Shown here one piece after another: positions 24,849 to 33,930 of a stretch of DNA of 64,000 nt; the first letter of the stretch is position 1, and every line of letters begins with the position of its first letter. This DNA comes from JBBQED01 sp038320345 (lineage in GTDB: Bacteria; Bacteroidota; Bacteroidia; AKYH767-A; OLB10): assembly GCA_038320345.1 (NCBI GenBank), contig JBBQED010000015.1, positions 11,495-75,494 on the forward strand. Direction: 5' to 3'. A program made the translations under genes and the position numbers. The notes below the pieces were generated by a model. The model had not been told where the DNA came from, searched no databases, and worked only from the letters and a program-made list of their open reading frames with translations.

Positions 24849-27398
24849 TTAGTTGATAATCAGTTTCTGATAATAAATTCCTGAATTTGTTTTGATAACA
24901 ATCAAGTAAGTACCAGCATCAAAGCGTTGGCTGATGGTAACGCCAAGGTTTAGTTGATCCTTGATCGGTGATGTTTGGTATACTGTTTTACCAATCATAT
25001 CCACGATGGCAATTTCAGAATTTCCGGTTGCTGAAGCAAATTTTACAGTGAAAGCTCCACTAGAAGGATTTGGGTAAATAGTGATTTCTTTGCCAGCATT
25101 ATTTTCTTCGATTCCAACAGTGCTGTTGATGACTACTGACGCAACATCATCACTACTTGCCTGATCTCCTAAAGCAGCAACAAGTGCCGCAAGATGTACT
25201 TCTTGTCCTGCTGTAAAATTTGAAACTGTGCTGAAAGTATACTCTAAACTATCTCCGGGATTTATAGTGAGCGTAGGAGTTTCTGCTGCTGATTGTCCTC
25301 CATTTACAAAGTAATAAATGGTAGGTTGTGTAATAACAGTTGTTCCTGTATTGTAGATCATCACTTTCACTAAGGTAGATGTTGTAAGATCTGCGTCCGT
25401 TAAAGGGTATGTAATTTTTGTGGCAGCAGCATTAATGTAAGAAGTTCCATCAATATACTGATTCGATTTTTCAACCAGGAATGCATGGATTTTATAATGC
25501 GGTTCAGTATGACTTCCTCCGTTGTATCCTGTATTCAATAGATTGGTATAAGGTTGTAAAACATAATCTATTAGAATATCAGATCCCGGTGTTAACTGTG
25601 GTGTGAGATTCAGAAAGTAAGGATCAACAGCTTGTCCTGGACACCATCCCGCTCTGTTGTAAAGCCATGTCCCTGCTTGATTCGCACAGGTGTTTTGTGC
25701 ACAGTTCGCCTTCCACAGATATTGAGTGCCAACATTCGCATTATTAACTACAAACGTATGTGTCTTCTGAGAAAATTCAGCTGCATTATCAGTATTCGCC
25801 TGACCATGTCCAGAGTTAGTCATGCGTAATTCTAATTCCTGAGTTAAACTATTTGTTGTGATGGTATCCTGTGGCAAATCATAAGAAATTCCTGGATCTC
25901 CATACACCCAATTATCCGTTTCCCAGAGTCGCGTTACTTTTTGATAGGGAAAAGCTATGCCTGCTTCCACAAAAGTTAAGGATACATTTAACAACCAACC
26001 ATTTTGTCCCCATACTTGAATATAAGATTCAAAATTGCAAGCTCCAGTAAGTAGCGATTTAAAACTTGTTACATCAACTGTCCATGGTCCACAACCCATT
26101 CCGTATGGAGTAATGAATCGGGCTAACTCATAAGTTTGTCCATCTTTTGCGAGTGATATTTTTGCGGGCTGATCCCATGGGTCACATCCACTCGGCGGAC
26201 AACTTACGCTGATGTTCATGATGATTTGACTGTATTTTGTATTCTCATCAGGCAAGGGTACCGTAGCTAAATGTGATTGTCCATTAGCACCAAAATCATG
26301 TCGCACTGCAGAAAATAATGGAATGGTATTATTATTTCCAGTAGGTTTTATATACACATAAGTTGCAGTGTCATTTAATGGATTGTAATCATTACTGAGA
26401 TTGCAAAATACTTTCAAGGTACTCGTAGGTACAATAGATGCTTCAACTACATTGTTAAATGCATAGATCAATTTTTGATTAGGCGGAAGGGATTGCGTAA
26501 TGGTTTCAATAACCGGAGTACCACCATTTAATTGGTAACCAACCGTGAAATTGCTGATCGTATCTGTTCCGTTATTGGTGAAAGAAGCTCTTACTCTTGA
26601 AGATCCACTATAGAATGTAATGCGGTCAGGAGAAATTACAGCATTCGCATTTAAATCAGCACCACCGATGGAATAACCAGGTCCCCATGGGTTTGCAGGA
26701 AAATTGACGAGAGTACCTATGCTATTTGTTGTTGCAGTAATTTCATTAGGCGTAGTGATACCTGTTAGTTGATTGAATTTATAATACGCCACTAAACCGG
26801 GCTCATTATTGGGAAGATTTACGGTGTCATTTGCAATAATTTCTGATTGTGTTCTGGCAACATTCCATACTCTTACTTCATCAATAAAACCTTGAAAAAC
26901 ACGTCCTGCATAACCACTGCTTTCTCCTATTAACATTCCAACAGTAGAATTAGTGATGGGTGCCATACCTGCTGTGGTTGTGGTTCCTTCCAAATTTCCA
27001 TTAATATAGATAAGCAGAGTTCCATTATCAAATACCGCAGCTACGTGATACCAAATATTTGTTTGCATTATTGGATTACTAACTACTTCTGTCCATGTGC
27101 TACTGATACCTACCGTAAAACTTAATTTACCATTGGATCCACAACGCAATACATAACCGCTAGTATTCGTGTTATCTTTTCCGATAATCGTACCTTGAAA
27201 GGATTGGGCTTTCCAAACTGAAGCATTTATCCACGCTTCCAAGGTTAATGTATTCGGCGAATTAAATGCAGCAGATGCCGGTACTGTAACTTTATCATTC
27301 ACTCCATCAAAAAGCAAACTACTTTGTTGAGCATTGAGATGTGTTGTGCAGCACAAAATAAGGATTAGCAATCCGTTAATAAAGTAATTTTTTAACAT
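24849..27398 (-). CDS. Secreted LamG / PNGase F-like protein with T9SS sorting domain
   Basis: An 849-residue exported protein. A signal peptide (residues 1-24, ending LNAQ) is followed by a LamG-like concanavalin fold at about 28-210 (LLFDGVNDKVTVPASAAFNS, GFIDEVRVWNVARTQSE). A beta domain follows at about 225-350. A PNGase F-like bi-lobed region at about 355-655 contains CDPWDQPAKISL near residue 404, ARFITPYGMGCGPW, SGHGQANTDNAAEFSQKTH near 537 and AGWCPGQAVDP. A CARDB-like domain covers 660-765, and a T9SS type A tail starts ITIYPNPSSGAF. In Elizabethkingia PNGase F the catalytic Asp and Glu lie in matching segments, so N-glycan release from glycoproteins is plausible but unproven. It has its own terminator and no glycan-gene neighbours. 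Confidence 0.85.
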   Translation of the reverse strand: MLKNYFINGLLILILCCTTHLNAQQSSLLFDGVNDKVTVPASAAFNSPNTLTLEAWINASVWKAQSFQGTIIGKDNTNTSGYVLRCGSNGKLSFTVGISSTWTEVVSNPIMQTNIWYHVAAVFDNGTLLIYINGNLEGTTTTAGMAPITNSTVGMLIGESSGYAGRVFQGFIDEVRVWNVARTQSEIIANDTVNLPNNEPGLVAYYKFNQLTGITTPNEITATTNSIGTLVNFPANPWGPGYSIGGADLNANAVISPDRITFYSGSSRVRASFTNNGTDTISNFTVGYQLNGGTPVIETITQSLPPNQKLIYAFNNVVEASIVPTSTLKVFCNLSNDYNPLNDTATYVYIKPTGNNNTIPLFSAVRHDFGANGQSHLATVPLPDENTKYSQIIMNISVSCPPSGCDPWDQPAKISLAKDGQTYELARFITPYGMGCGPWTVDVTSFKSLLTGACNFESYIQVWGQNGWLLNVSLTFVEAGIAFPYQKVTRLWETDNWVYGDPGISYDLPQDTITTNSLTQELELRMTNSGHGQANTDNAAEFSQKTHTFVVNNANVGTQYLWKANCAQNTCANQAGTWLYNRAGWCPGQAVDPYFLNLTPQLTPGSDILIDYVLQPYTNLLNTGYNGGSHTEPHYKIHAFLVEKSNQYIDGTSYINAAATKITYPLTDADLTTSTLVKVMIYNTGTTVITQPTIYYFVNGGQSAAETPTLTINPGDSLEYTFSTVSNFTAGQEVHLAALVAALGDQASSDDVASVVINSTVGIEENNAGKEITIYPNPSSGAFTVKFASATGNSEIAIVDMIGKTVYQTSPIKDQLNLGVTISQRFDAGTYLIVIKTNSGIYYQKLIIN

Positions 27399-27660
27399 GT
27401 ATGTGGTGGATTAAAGAGATTGGGGATTTTCAATGATCTACTAACAATAGCGATCATCTCAACTGCTAAATTAAGGAAATACCTGTTAAAACAACTCCGC
27501 AGTTAGATGTTCATCTTGAAAATTGGCAAATACCCGTGGGGAGAATCAAAATACGATCTACATCTTCATGTTTACTAGCTTTCATAACCGCATATCACAG
27601 GTGTAAGCACTGCAAAGTAGCATTCCTGAAAAGTATACAATGCGGATCATTTATAAAGCG

Positions 27661-29013
27661 TTAGAAAGGCTTCTGTACTCCCGTGTAATTGTAAGGAGTA
27701 ATACTTTGCAATTCCTCTTTTACGGATTCGGAGACCTCAAGATTATTGACAAAATCTTTAATAGTTTCCTTATTGATTTTCGCTCCTGTTCGGGTAAGTT
27801 GCTTTAAGGCTTCATAAGGATTTGGATAACCCTCTCTGCGTAAAATTGTTTGAATTCCTTCCGCAACTACGGCCCAGTTATCATCGAGATCAGCACGAAT
27901 AGCCGCTTCATTTACTTTCACTTTTGAAAGTCCTTTTAATAATGATTTGGAAGCAATCAAAGTATGTGCAAAGGGAACTCCGATATTACGGAGCACAGTA
28001 GAATCCGTTAAATCCCTTTGTAATCTGGAGATCGGAAGTTTAGCTGCCAAATGTTCTAAAAGCGCATTCGCCATGCCTAGATTTCCCTCAGCATTTTCGA
28101 AATCTATGGGATTAACTTTATGGGGCATTGCCGAAGATCCTACTTCATTCGCAACTACGATCTGAGTGAAGTAATTCATGGAAATATAAGACCACATATC
28201 CCGACAGAGATCCGTCAAGATCGTATTGATTCTTTTCATCGTATCGAACATTGCGGCCATGTTGTCGTAGTGTTCAATCTGGGTCGTGTAGGCATTTCTT
28301 TGTAATCCTAATCTAGAAATAAATCGATCCGAAAAAGTGATCCAATCAATTTGCGGATAGGCGATAACGTGAGCATTGAAATTTCCTGTTGCTCCGCCAA
28401 ATTTTGCCGAATAGGCAATGCCTTTCATTAACTCAAGCTGCGTATTTATGCGATGATGGAAAATGAAAATTTCCTTTCCAAGTCGGGTAGGAGATGCCGG
28501 TTGTCCATGTGTTCTTGCTAACATTGGAATGTCTTTCCAATCGGTAGATATGATGGCTAATCGATCACAAATTGCTTTAATCTCAGGAAGGTAAATAATT
28601 TTAACAGCTTCTAGTAGGGATAACGGAATAGCTGTATTGTTGATATCCTGACTGGTGAGTCCAAAGTGGATGAATTCCTTGTATTCTAGCAGTCCGATTT
28701 TATCAAATTGTTCTTTTAGAAAATACTCTACGGCTTTTACATCATGATTGGTTGTTTTTTCAATGCTTTTAATGCGCAATGCATCTTCATGGCTAAAATC
28801 ATGATAGAGTTTTCGCAAGGATGAAAAACTATTCTTGGAAACGCTAGCTAACTGTGGTAATGGGATCTCGCAGAGTTCGATGAAATATTCTACTTCCACC
28901 ATTACACGGTATCTCATTAAAGCTTCTTCTGAAAAGTATAAGGCAAGCTCTTCACAAACCTTACGGTAACGACCGTCGATAGGAGATATAGCATTTAAAG
29001 GATGGAGTTCCAT
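27661..29013 (-). CDS. purB: Adenylosuccinate lyase
   Basis: Cleaves adenylosuccinate to AMP and SAICAR to AICAR in purine synthesis. The length of 450 residues is typical. The superfamily signature SSAMPHKVNPIDFENAEGN is intact, as are the N-terminal ISPIDGRYRK, the TTNHDVKAVEYFLKE segment and LARTHGQPASPTRLGKE. The product starts MELHPLNAISPIDGRY, as expected for the PurB type I family. It is the last gene of a same-strand set with fabD, folE and a PTPS homologue, 45 bp after fabD. Confidence 0.97.
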   Translation of the reverse strand: MELHPLNAISPIDGRYRKVCEELALYFSEEALMRYRVMVEVEYFIELCEIPLPQLASVSKNSFSSLRKLYHDFSHEDALRIKSIEKTTNHDVKAVEYFLKEQFDKIGLLEYKEFIHFGLTSQDINNTAIPLSLLEAVKIIYLPEIKAICDRLAIISTDWKDIPMLARTHGQPASPTRLGKEIFIFHHRINTQLELMKGIAYSAKFGGATGNFNAHVIAYPQIDWITFSDRFISRLGLQRNAYTTQIEHYDNMAAMFDTMKRINTILTDLCRDMWSYISMNYFTQIVVANEVGSSAMPHKVNPIDFENAEGNLGMANALLEHLAAKLPISRLQRDLTDSTVLRNIGVPFAHTLIASKSLLKGLSKVKVNEAAIRADLDDNWAVVAEGIQTILRREGYPNPYEALKQLTRTGAKINKETIKDFVNNLEVSESVKEELQSITPYNYTGVQKPF

Positions 29014-29058
29014 AATGTAAGAGGATGTTGTTGGAAGGAAATGTTACGGCTTGAAGTG

Positions 29059-29934
29059 TTAAGCGGAAAGTACTTCTGATTCTTTGTTGATTTTTTTTAC
29101 GAGTCCTTGTAGAATTTTCCCTGGACCAACCTCGGTAAATGAGGATGCTCCGTCACTTACCATTTGTTGAATAATCTGAGTCCAACGAACAGGCGCAGTT
29201 AATTGTGCAATTAGATTTCTCCTGATTTCATCTATGTTTCGGTGAGGCATTGCCGTTACATTCTGATACACAGGACAACTTGGAGTTTGAAATGTGGCAT
29301 TCTCGATTGCTTCCGCCAGTCGATCTCTTGCAGGTCCCATCAATGGGCTATGAAAGGCTCCTCCTACATTCAACATCAAAGCGCGTTTTGCACCAGCAGC
29401 AGTTAGTTTTTCGCAAGCTTCTTTCACACCTTCTAAGGTACCTGAAATAACAAGTTGTCCGGGACAGTTATAATTAGCCGCGACTACAATTTTATCAATC
29501 GCCGCACAAATTTCTTCTACTTTGTGATCTTCCATTCCAAGAACAGCCGCCATCGTACCGGGTTCAATTTCACAAGCTTCTTGCATGGCATTCGCACGTT
29601 CAATTACTAAGCGTAATCCATCTTCAAAAGTTAGGGTTTGGTTTGCAACTAATGCGGAGAATTCTCCTAATGAATGCCCAGCCACCATTTCTGGTTTGAA
29701 TGTTTCACCAAGTGTTTTCGCAAGTATTACAGAATGAATAAAAATCGAAGGTTGCGTGACATTGGTTTGTTTTAGATCTTCATCAGTTCCCGAAAACATC
29801 AGATCTGAAATTCGGAAACCGATGATCTCATTGGCCTGTTCAAAGAGCTCTTTAGCCTGTGTTGAATTTTCGTACAGGTCTTTGCCCATTCCAACAAATT
29901 GTGAACCCTGTCCGGGGAAGATAAATGCTTTCAT
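29059..29934 (-). CDS. fabD: Malonyl-CoA:ACP transacylase
   Basis: Transfers malonyl from CoA to acyl carrier protein to start fatty acid elongation. The 291-residue product opens AFIFPGQGSQFVGMGKDLYE. The nucleophile Ser lies in AGHSLGEFSAL, the active-site His in GGAFHSPLMGPA, and the Gln/Arg substrate residues are in place. It has no ACP or FabH gene next to it. It sits between folE (50 bp) and purB (45 bp) on the minus strand, so it is probably part of a mixed housekeeping operon. Confidence 0.96.
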   Translation of the reverse strand: MKAFIFPGQGSQFVGMGKDLYENSTQAKELFEQANEIIGFRISDLMFSGTDEDLKQTNVTQPSIFIHSVILAKTLGETFKPEMVAGHSLGEFSALVANQTLTFEDGLRLVIERANAMQEACEIEPGTMAAVLGMEDHKVEEICAAIDKIVVAANYNCPGQLVISGTLEGVKEACEKLTAAGAKRALMLNVGGAFHSPLMGPARDRLAEAIENATFQTPSCPVYQNVTAMPHRNIDEIRRNLIAQLTAPVRWTQIIQQMVSDGASSFTEVGPGKILQGLVKKINKESEVLSA

Positions 29935-29984
29935 AGTGTAGGTTGCATTGAAGTTAAGGTCGTTGATTGTAATTACTACGAATA

Positions 29985-30623
29985 TTAATGTCGTCCTGAT
30001 GTGATCAGACTGATGAATTCACTGCGCGTTCTATCGTTTTCAAATTCACCCGTAAATGCAGAGGTCGTAGTGATCGAATTTTGTTTTTGAATCCCTCTCA
30101 TCTGCATACACAAATGTTGTGCTTCAATTACAACTGCAACACCTAATGGTTTTAAAGTTTCTTGAATGCAATCACGGATTTCTGTAGTGAGCCTTTCTTG
30201 TACTTGTAACCTTCTTGCAAATGCATCCGCTACTCTAGGAATCTTACTTAAACCAACGATATATTGATTAGGAATATAAGCAATATGTGCCTTACCGAAG
30301 AAGGGCAACATATGATGTTCACACATTGAATAGATCTCGATATCTTTTACGATCACCATCTGTTTATAATCTTCTTTGAACTTTGCTGAATTCAAAATTG
30401 CTACTGGATCAAGATCATAACCATGAGTAAGAAATTGCAAAGCTTTTCCTACACGCTCTGGCGTTTTTAACAACCCATCTCGCGACGGATCTTCACCCAA
30501 ATCTTTAAGAATATGTTCGTAATGTCCAGAGATACGGAGAAGTTTTCCGGGATTATATAGTTCGATTTTTTCGTAACCTAATAATTCTTCCGGCTCCTCA
30601 TTTTTCTTTTTCTTGGTGGCCAC
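29985..30623 (-). CDS. folE: GTP cyclohydrolase I
   Basis: Converts GTP to 7,8-dihydroneopterin triphosphate, the first step to folate and tetrahydrobiopterin. The 212-residue product carries [19 protein letters not shown] with zinc-binding Cys and His, [19 protein letters not shown], and [13 protein letters not shown] with the second zinc Cys. The N-terminus [16 protein letters not shown] is a charged extension. The start codon is 20 bp after the PTPS stop. The pair is therefore co-transcribed and probably acts in sequence on the same pterin. Confidence 0.96.
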   Translation of the reverse strand: MATKKKKNEEPEELLGYEKIELYNPGKLLRISGHYEHILKDLGEDPSRDGLLKTPERVGKALQFLTHGYDLDPVAILNSAKFKEDYKQMVIVKDIEIYSMCEHHMLPFFGKAHIAYIPNQYIVGLSKIPRVADAFARRLQVQERLTTEIRDCIQETLKPLGVAVVIEAQHLCMQMRGIQKQNSITTTSAFTGEFENDRTRSEFISLITSGRH

Positions 30624-30643
30624 AGGATTTTATTTTTTTAAAA

Positions 30644-31057
30644 TTATTTCCCAAAATACTCCACGAAATTATTTTCTGTTTCGTAAAGTTTAACGCAATG
30701 CAACGCACAGCCTTTTTCATTTACTGGTCCTTCAATTTGTTCCCAAATAGCAAGTGCAAGTATTTCTGTAGAGGCCATTCTTCCTTTCATGAAATCAACA
30801 TCCATGTTCACGTTTTTATGATCGAGTTTGTCAATGACTCTTTCTTTGATCAATGAACTCAAATATTTCAGATCAATTACAAATCCAGTCATCTCATCGG
30901 GTTCACCTTTTACGGTTACATAGAGTTCATAATTATGTCCATGCCAGTTGGGGTTAGAACATTTGCCAAAAATCTCCATGTTCTTTTCATCACTCCATTC
31001 TGGCTTAAACAGTTTATGGGCGGCATTAAATCGTTCTCTTCGGGTAATGTAAACCAT
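30644..31057 (-). CDS. 6-pyruvoyl-tetrahydropterin synthase/QueD family protein
   Basis: A 137-residue member of the PTPS/QueD family, which acts on the FolE product. Zinc ligands are His in FNAAHKL and the HGH of PNWHGHNY. The catalytic Cys is in FGKCSNPNWHGHNY, an arrangement closer to eukaryotic PTPS than to the short C-xxx-H QueD form. GFVIDLKYLSSLIKERV and DKLDHKNVN complete the family pattern. The product could be 6-pyruvoyl-tetrahydropterin (towards BH4) or 6-carboxy-tetrahydropterin (towards queuosine). No queC, queE or queF is near. The first option is favoured by the motif but is not proven. Confidence 0.9.
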   Translation of the reverse strand: MVYITRRERFNAAHKLFKPEWSDEKNMEIFGKCSNPNWHGHNYELYVTVKGEPDEMTGFVIDLKYLSSLIKERVIDKLDHKNVNMDVDFMKGRMASTEILALAIWEQIEGPVNEKGCALHCVKLYETENNFVEYFGK

Positions 31058-31095
31058 GATTTTTATCTTAATTCTGCTCTCTTAACAAAGAATTG

Positions 31096-31103
31096 CAAAA
31101 TTA
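31096..31103 (-). promoter_or_regulatory. -7 box upstream of the PTPS-folE-fabD-purB set
   Basis: TAATTTTG on the minus strand, 38 bp before the PTPS start codon. No TTG is at -33, so the site is tentative. Confidence 0.4.
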
Positions 31104-31159
31104 GTTGATTTTGAGAAACTACTGATGGACAGAAACCACTCTGAATTAGTGCATTAAAC

Positions 31160-31167
31160 TATCTTCG
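31160..31167 (+). promoter_or_regulatory. -7 box directly before futalosine hydrolase
   Basis: TATCTTCG followed by four bases and ATG 31172. The placement predicts a leaderless or nearly leaderless transcript. The TTCG variant is a one-base departure from TTTG. Confidence 0.4.
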
Positions 31168-31171
31168 TAAA

Positions 31172-31849
31172 ATGAAAATGCGTTTACTGATCGTAAGTGC
31201 CACCTCTGCTGAAGCTTCAGGTCTTTTTCCTGACTCGATTGGCGAAGTGTTACCCGGCCATTCTATTTCCTTGGAAAGCAGTCGTTTTGATGTGGAATTG
31301 CTCATTACAGGAGTTGGATCTGTGGCAACGGCATTCCAACTTGGATGCAGATTACAGGCTCATCATTACGAAATGGCTTTAAATATTGGACTAGCAGGCA
31401 CTTTTCGTGAAGATTGGCTTCTCGGCAAAGTTTTAAAAGTGAAGAGCGATTGTTTTGCTGATCTTGGTGCCGAGGATCATGATGCGTTTTTGGATTTGTT
31501 TGATCTTCAACTGGCAGATCCCGATCAGGAACCATTTAAAAATAAAGAGCTAATTCCAATTCCATTTCCGCACGCAATTGCACTCCCCACTTTAGACGAA
31601 GCTGTTGGGATTACCGTGAATAAAGTGCATGGGAATAATTCTTCTATTGCATTAATCAAAAAAAGATTTCCGGCAGATCTGGAAAGTATGGAAGGTGCAG
31701 CTTTTTTTTATGCCTGTAATCTAATGCGTATTCCATCTATGCAAATTCGCGCTATCTCCAATAGGGTTGAACCTCGGAATCGTGATAACTGGGATATCAA
31801 AAAAGCCCTGGAAGCATTGACGCTTACGGTGAAGGATTTGATGAAGTAA
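31172..31849 (+). CDS. mqnB: Futalosine hydrolase
   Basis: Removes hypoxanthine from futalosine in the alternative (futalosine) pathway to menaquinone. The 225-residue product is in the nucleoside-phosphorylase-like fold family. It opens MRLLIVSATSAEAS, then has VELLITGVGSVATAFQLG, LNIGLAGTFRE, and the C-terminal SMEGAAFFYACNLMRIP with IRAISNRVEPRNRDNWDIK, which are the family landmarks. The other mqn genes are not in the window. It is divergent from the PTPS gene across 114 bp. The VWA gene follows 81 bp later with its own -7 box. Confidence 0.93.
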   Translation: MKMRLLIVSATSAEASGLFPDSIGEVLPGHSISLESSRFDVELLITGVGSVATAFQLGCRLQAHHYEMALNIGLAGTFREDWLLGKVLKVKSDCFADLGAEDHDAFLDLFDLQLADPDQEPFKNKELIPIPFPHAIALPTLDEAVGITVNKVHGNNSSIALIKKRFPADLESMEGAAFFYACNLMRIPSMQIRAISNRVEPRNRDNWDIKKALEALTLTVKDLMK

Positions 31850-31918
31850 TGATCATTTTATTCTTGAAAACTTTTCTGAGATCCTGATGATTTTTTATTT
31901 TTTCGGTGCAGAACTTTG

Positions 31919-31926
31919 TAAGTTTG
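31919..31926 (+). promoter_or_regulatory. -7 box directly before the VWA gene
   Basis: TAAGTTTG, then TAAA and ATG 31931. The 4-bp spacing to the start codon is the same as at 21711, 31172 and 40387. Confidence 0.42.
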
Positions 31927-31930
31927 TAAA

Positions 31931-33079
31931 ATGTCAGTGACGATTACCTTCTGTAAATTGAGAATTGCAGCTTTCCGATTTTTAGGGAGTTATAAATGGG
32001 GGAGATTTTGTTTGATATACATGATTGTATTTTGTGGTGTCTGTTCAAAAGTGAATGCACAAAATCAAAATGTTCAACGACCACTTGATATTGTTTTTTG
32101 CGCAGATTTAAGTGGAAGCACCAATGGGTTGATTAATGATATGCGTGATCAACTTTGGGTGATCGTTAATCAAATTCAACAGATGGAACCTGCTCCTGAT
32201 TTGAGAATTTCTTTCGTAGGTTTTTCCCGTCCCAGCTTTGGGAAAAATACTGGTTATGTGAAAATATTTACTGACCTCACCCCGAATTTTGATTTTGTGG
32301 CGGCTAGAATGTATACCCTCAAACCTTCTATCGAAAAAGGTGATCAGATTGTGCATGCCGCGCTTAATAATTGCATCACACAATTAAATTGGTCGAAGAG
32401 AGATGATGCGGTAAAAATTATTTTCCTAATCGGAAATGGAATGGTTGCAGGTGCCAATTTTGAATACGTTAAATCCTGTGAACAAGCTGCAGCAAGGAAT
32501 ATTATTATTAATACTATTTATGTTCAGAAAAATAATAATATGTTTAAAGAGCTTCCGGGATGGCGACGAATCGCAACGATTACCAGAGGCATGCAGAGTG
32601 AAATAACTGTGAATAAAGAAGACGATATCACTACCCTTTGGTCAACCGATTTGGGCAAAGTAAAAGACTTACATAAAAAACTAGTGGCTTCTTTTATCTG
32701 GAATGGAATTGATAGTTCATTGTGCCGCAAGTATCAGTTTTCAGCAGACTCAGGTGCTTGGGAAGCGGGCAAAGATGTTTATTTGAATCGTGTTTTTTAT
32801 CAGCTAACAGATCAGTATGCATCTCAATTACGTCCATGTGAATTGGTGAGTGAATACACTGCCGAAGGAAGTTGGGAGTCAGATACTACCTTGCGTGAAT
32901 TCCGTAGTCGATTGACTGAACTTAAAAAAAACAGAGATCTGTATAGGAATGCATTAAAAGAGGAGCTTACATTAGAACCTGTAAAAGTTTATCATCAGTT
33001 ATATGTGGCAAATCAAATGACTGACAAAAATATATTTCATCGCGTAGTACTGAATATGTTATTGAGACAATGGAAATAA
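31931..33079 (+). CDS. Secreted protein with a von Willebrand factor A domain
   Basis: A 382-residue protein. It starts with about 45 residues that end in an Ala-Gln cleavage site (SKVNAQNQNVQ) after a hydrophobic stretch, so a Sec signal with a long n-region is likely. Residues about 52-230 form a VWA domain with the metal site DLSGSTNGL (D-x-S-x-S), followed by IFLIGNGMVAGANFEYV. VWA domains bind proteins or ligands through a metal ion. The C-terminal 130 residues have no recognised domain. No MoxR ATPase or other VWA partners are next to it. Function unknown. Confidence 0.8.
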   Translation: MSVTITFCKLRIAAFRFLGSYKWGRFCLIYMIVFCGVCSKVNAQNQNVQRPLDIVFCADLSGSTNGLINDMRDQLWVIVNQIQQMEPAPDLRISFVGFSRPSFGKNTGYVKIFTDLTPNFDFVAARMYTLKPSIEKGDQIVHAALNNCITQLNWSKRDDAVKIIFLIGNGMVAGANFEYVKSCEQAAARNIIINTIYVQKNNNMFKELPGWRRIATITRGMQSEITVNKEDDITTLWSTDLGKVKDLHKKLVASFIWNGIDSSLCRKYQFSADSGAWEAGKDVYLNRVFYQLTDQYASQLRPCELVSEYTAEGSWESDTTLREFRSRLTELKKNRDLYRNALKEELTLEPVKVYHQLYVANQMTDKNIFHRVVLNMLLRQWK

Positions 33080-33135
33080 TTTATTTCTTCCACTGTATTT
33101 AGATTTTTTAATTCTAAAATCGGAGCTCAATAGCA

Positions 33136-33176
33136 AGTTGATAGCCGGAAAAATTGCTATCCTCAACTATTTTAAT
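33136..33176 (+). terminator. Probable terminator after the VWA gene
   Basis: AGTTGATAGC and GCTATCCTCAACT form an imperfect stem with a two-base bulge, followed by ATTTTAAT. The tail is not a pure T-run, so this is a weak call. Confidence 0.35.
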
Positions 33177-33204
33177 AAGAGAGAAAAAGTCTGCAGTTTA
33201 GAGG

Positions 33205-33861
33205 TTACAACTCCGCAAGAATCGTTACACCACCAGTTGTTTTTTGACCTAGCTCCACATTTATTTTTGTACCCAGCGGAAGATAAATATCTACGCGTGA
33301 ACCAAATTTTATGAAACCCATTTCAGCACCTTGGCGAACCATATCATTTTCATGGGGATAATAAACAATTCGCTTTGCAAGAGCTCCTGCAATCTGACGA
33401 CACATCACTGAAGTCTTAGTATCCTTTTGAATAACGATAGTTGTTCTCTCATTTTCAGTGCTCGCTTTAGGATGCCAAGCAACTAAATACTTGCCTTCAT
33501 GATAACGTAGGTAACTAATTTTTCCAGAAACTGGATACCAGTTAGCATGTACATTTATCGGTGACATGAATACAGAAATCTGAAGCCTCTTGTCTTTGAA
33601 GAATTCAGGCTCCATGGTTTCTTCTATCACCACTACTTTTCCATCACACGGACAGATCACCAAATTTTCTCCAAGCGATTGATTGCGTTTTGGAAAACGA
33701 AAGAATTGCAATACTAATAAGAAGAAAACTAAACTTATTCCCAATACGATACTTAGGATAACCGTATTGTTGGCAAAGAACGTATAGGTTAATCCGTTTA
33801 CCAGTAAAAAGAAGAGTGTAGTAATACTTAGAATCGTGTAGCCTTCGCGATGGATGGTCAT
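33205..33861 (-). CDS. psd: Phosphatidylserine decarboxylase
   Basis: Converts phosphatidylserine to phosphatidylethanolamine. The 218-residue product has an N-terminal membrane pair (residues about 8-60). The rest is the decarboxylase domain with CPCDGKVVVIEETME, the proposed His in SPINVHANWYPVSG, and the self-cleavage site KFGSRVDIYLPLG, where Ser becomes the pyruvoyl group. I chose ATG 33861 (MTIHREGYTIL, usual start of the family) over the Met at 33882. The earlier codon lies in the T-tail of the terminator at 33884-33909. Psd is often paired with a CDP-diacylglycerol phosphatidylserine synthase gene, which is not seen here. Confidence 0.93.
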   Translation of the reverse strand: MTIHREGYTILSITTLFFLLVNGLTYTFFANNTVILSIVLGISLVFFLLVLQFFRFPKRNQSLGENLVICPCDGKVVVIEETMEPEFFKDKRLQISVFMSPINVHANWYPVSGKISYLRYHEGKYLVAWHPKASTENERTTIVIQKDTKTSVMCRQIAGALAKRIVYYPHENDMVRQGAEMGFIKFGSRVDIYLPLGTKINVELGQKTTGGVTILAEL

Positions 33862-33883
33862 GATAGAGGGGCGTTTAAGCATA

Positions 33884-33909
33884 AAGCGCAGAGAAAAATC
33901 TCTGCGCTT
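33884..33909 (-). terminator. Terminator of glutamate dehydrogenase
   Basis: AAGCGCAGAGA-TTTT-TCTCTGCGCTT on the minus strand, an 11-bp perfect stem beginning 21 bp after the gdhA stop, then TTATG. It separates gdhA from psd or attenuates read-through. Confidence 0.88.
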
Positions 33910-33930
33910 GAAATAATTTAAGGCTATGAA

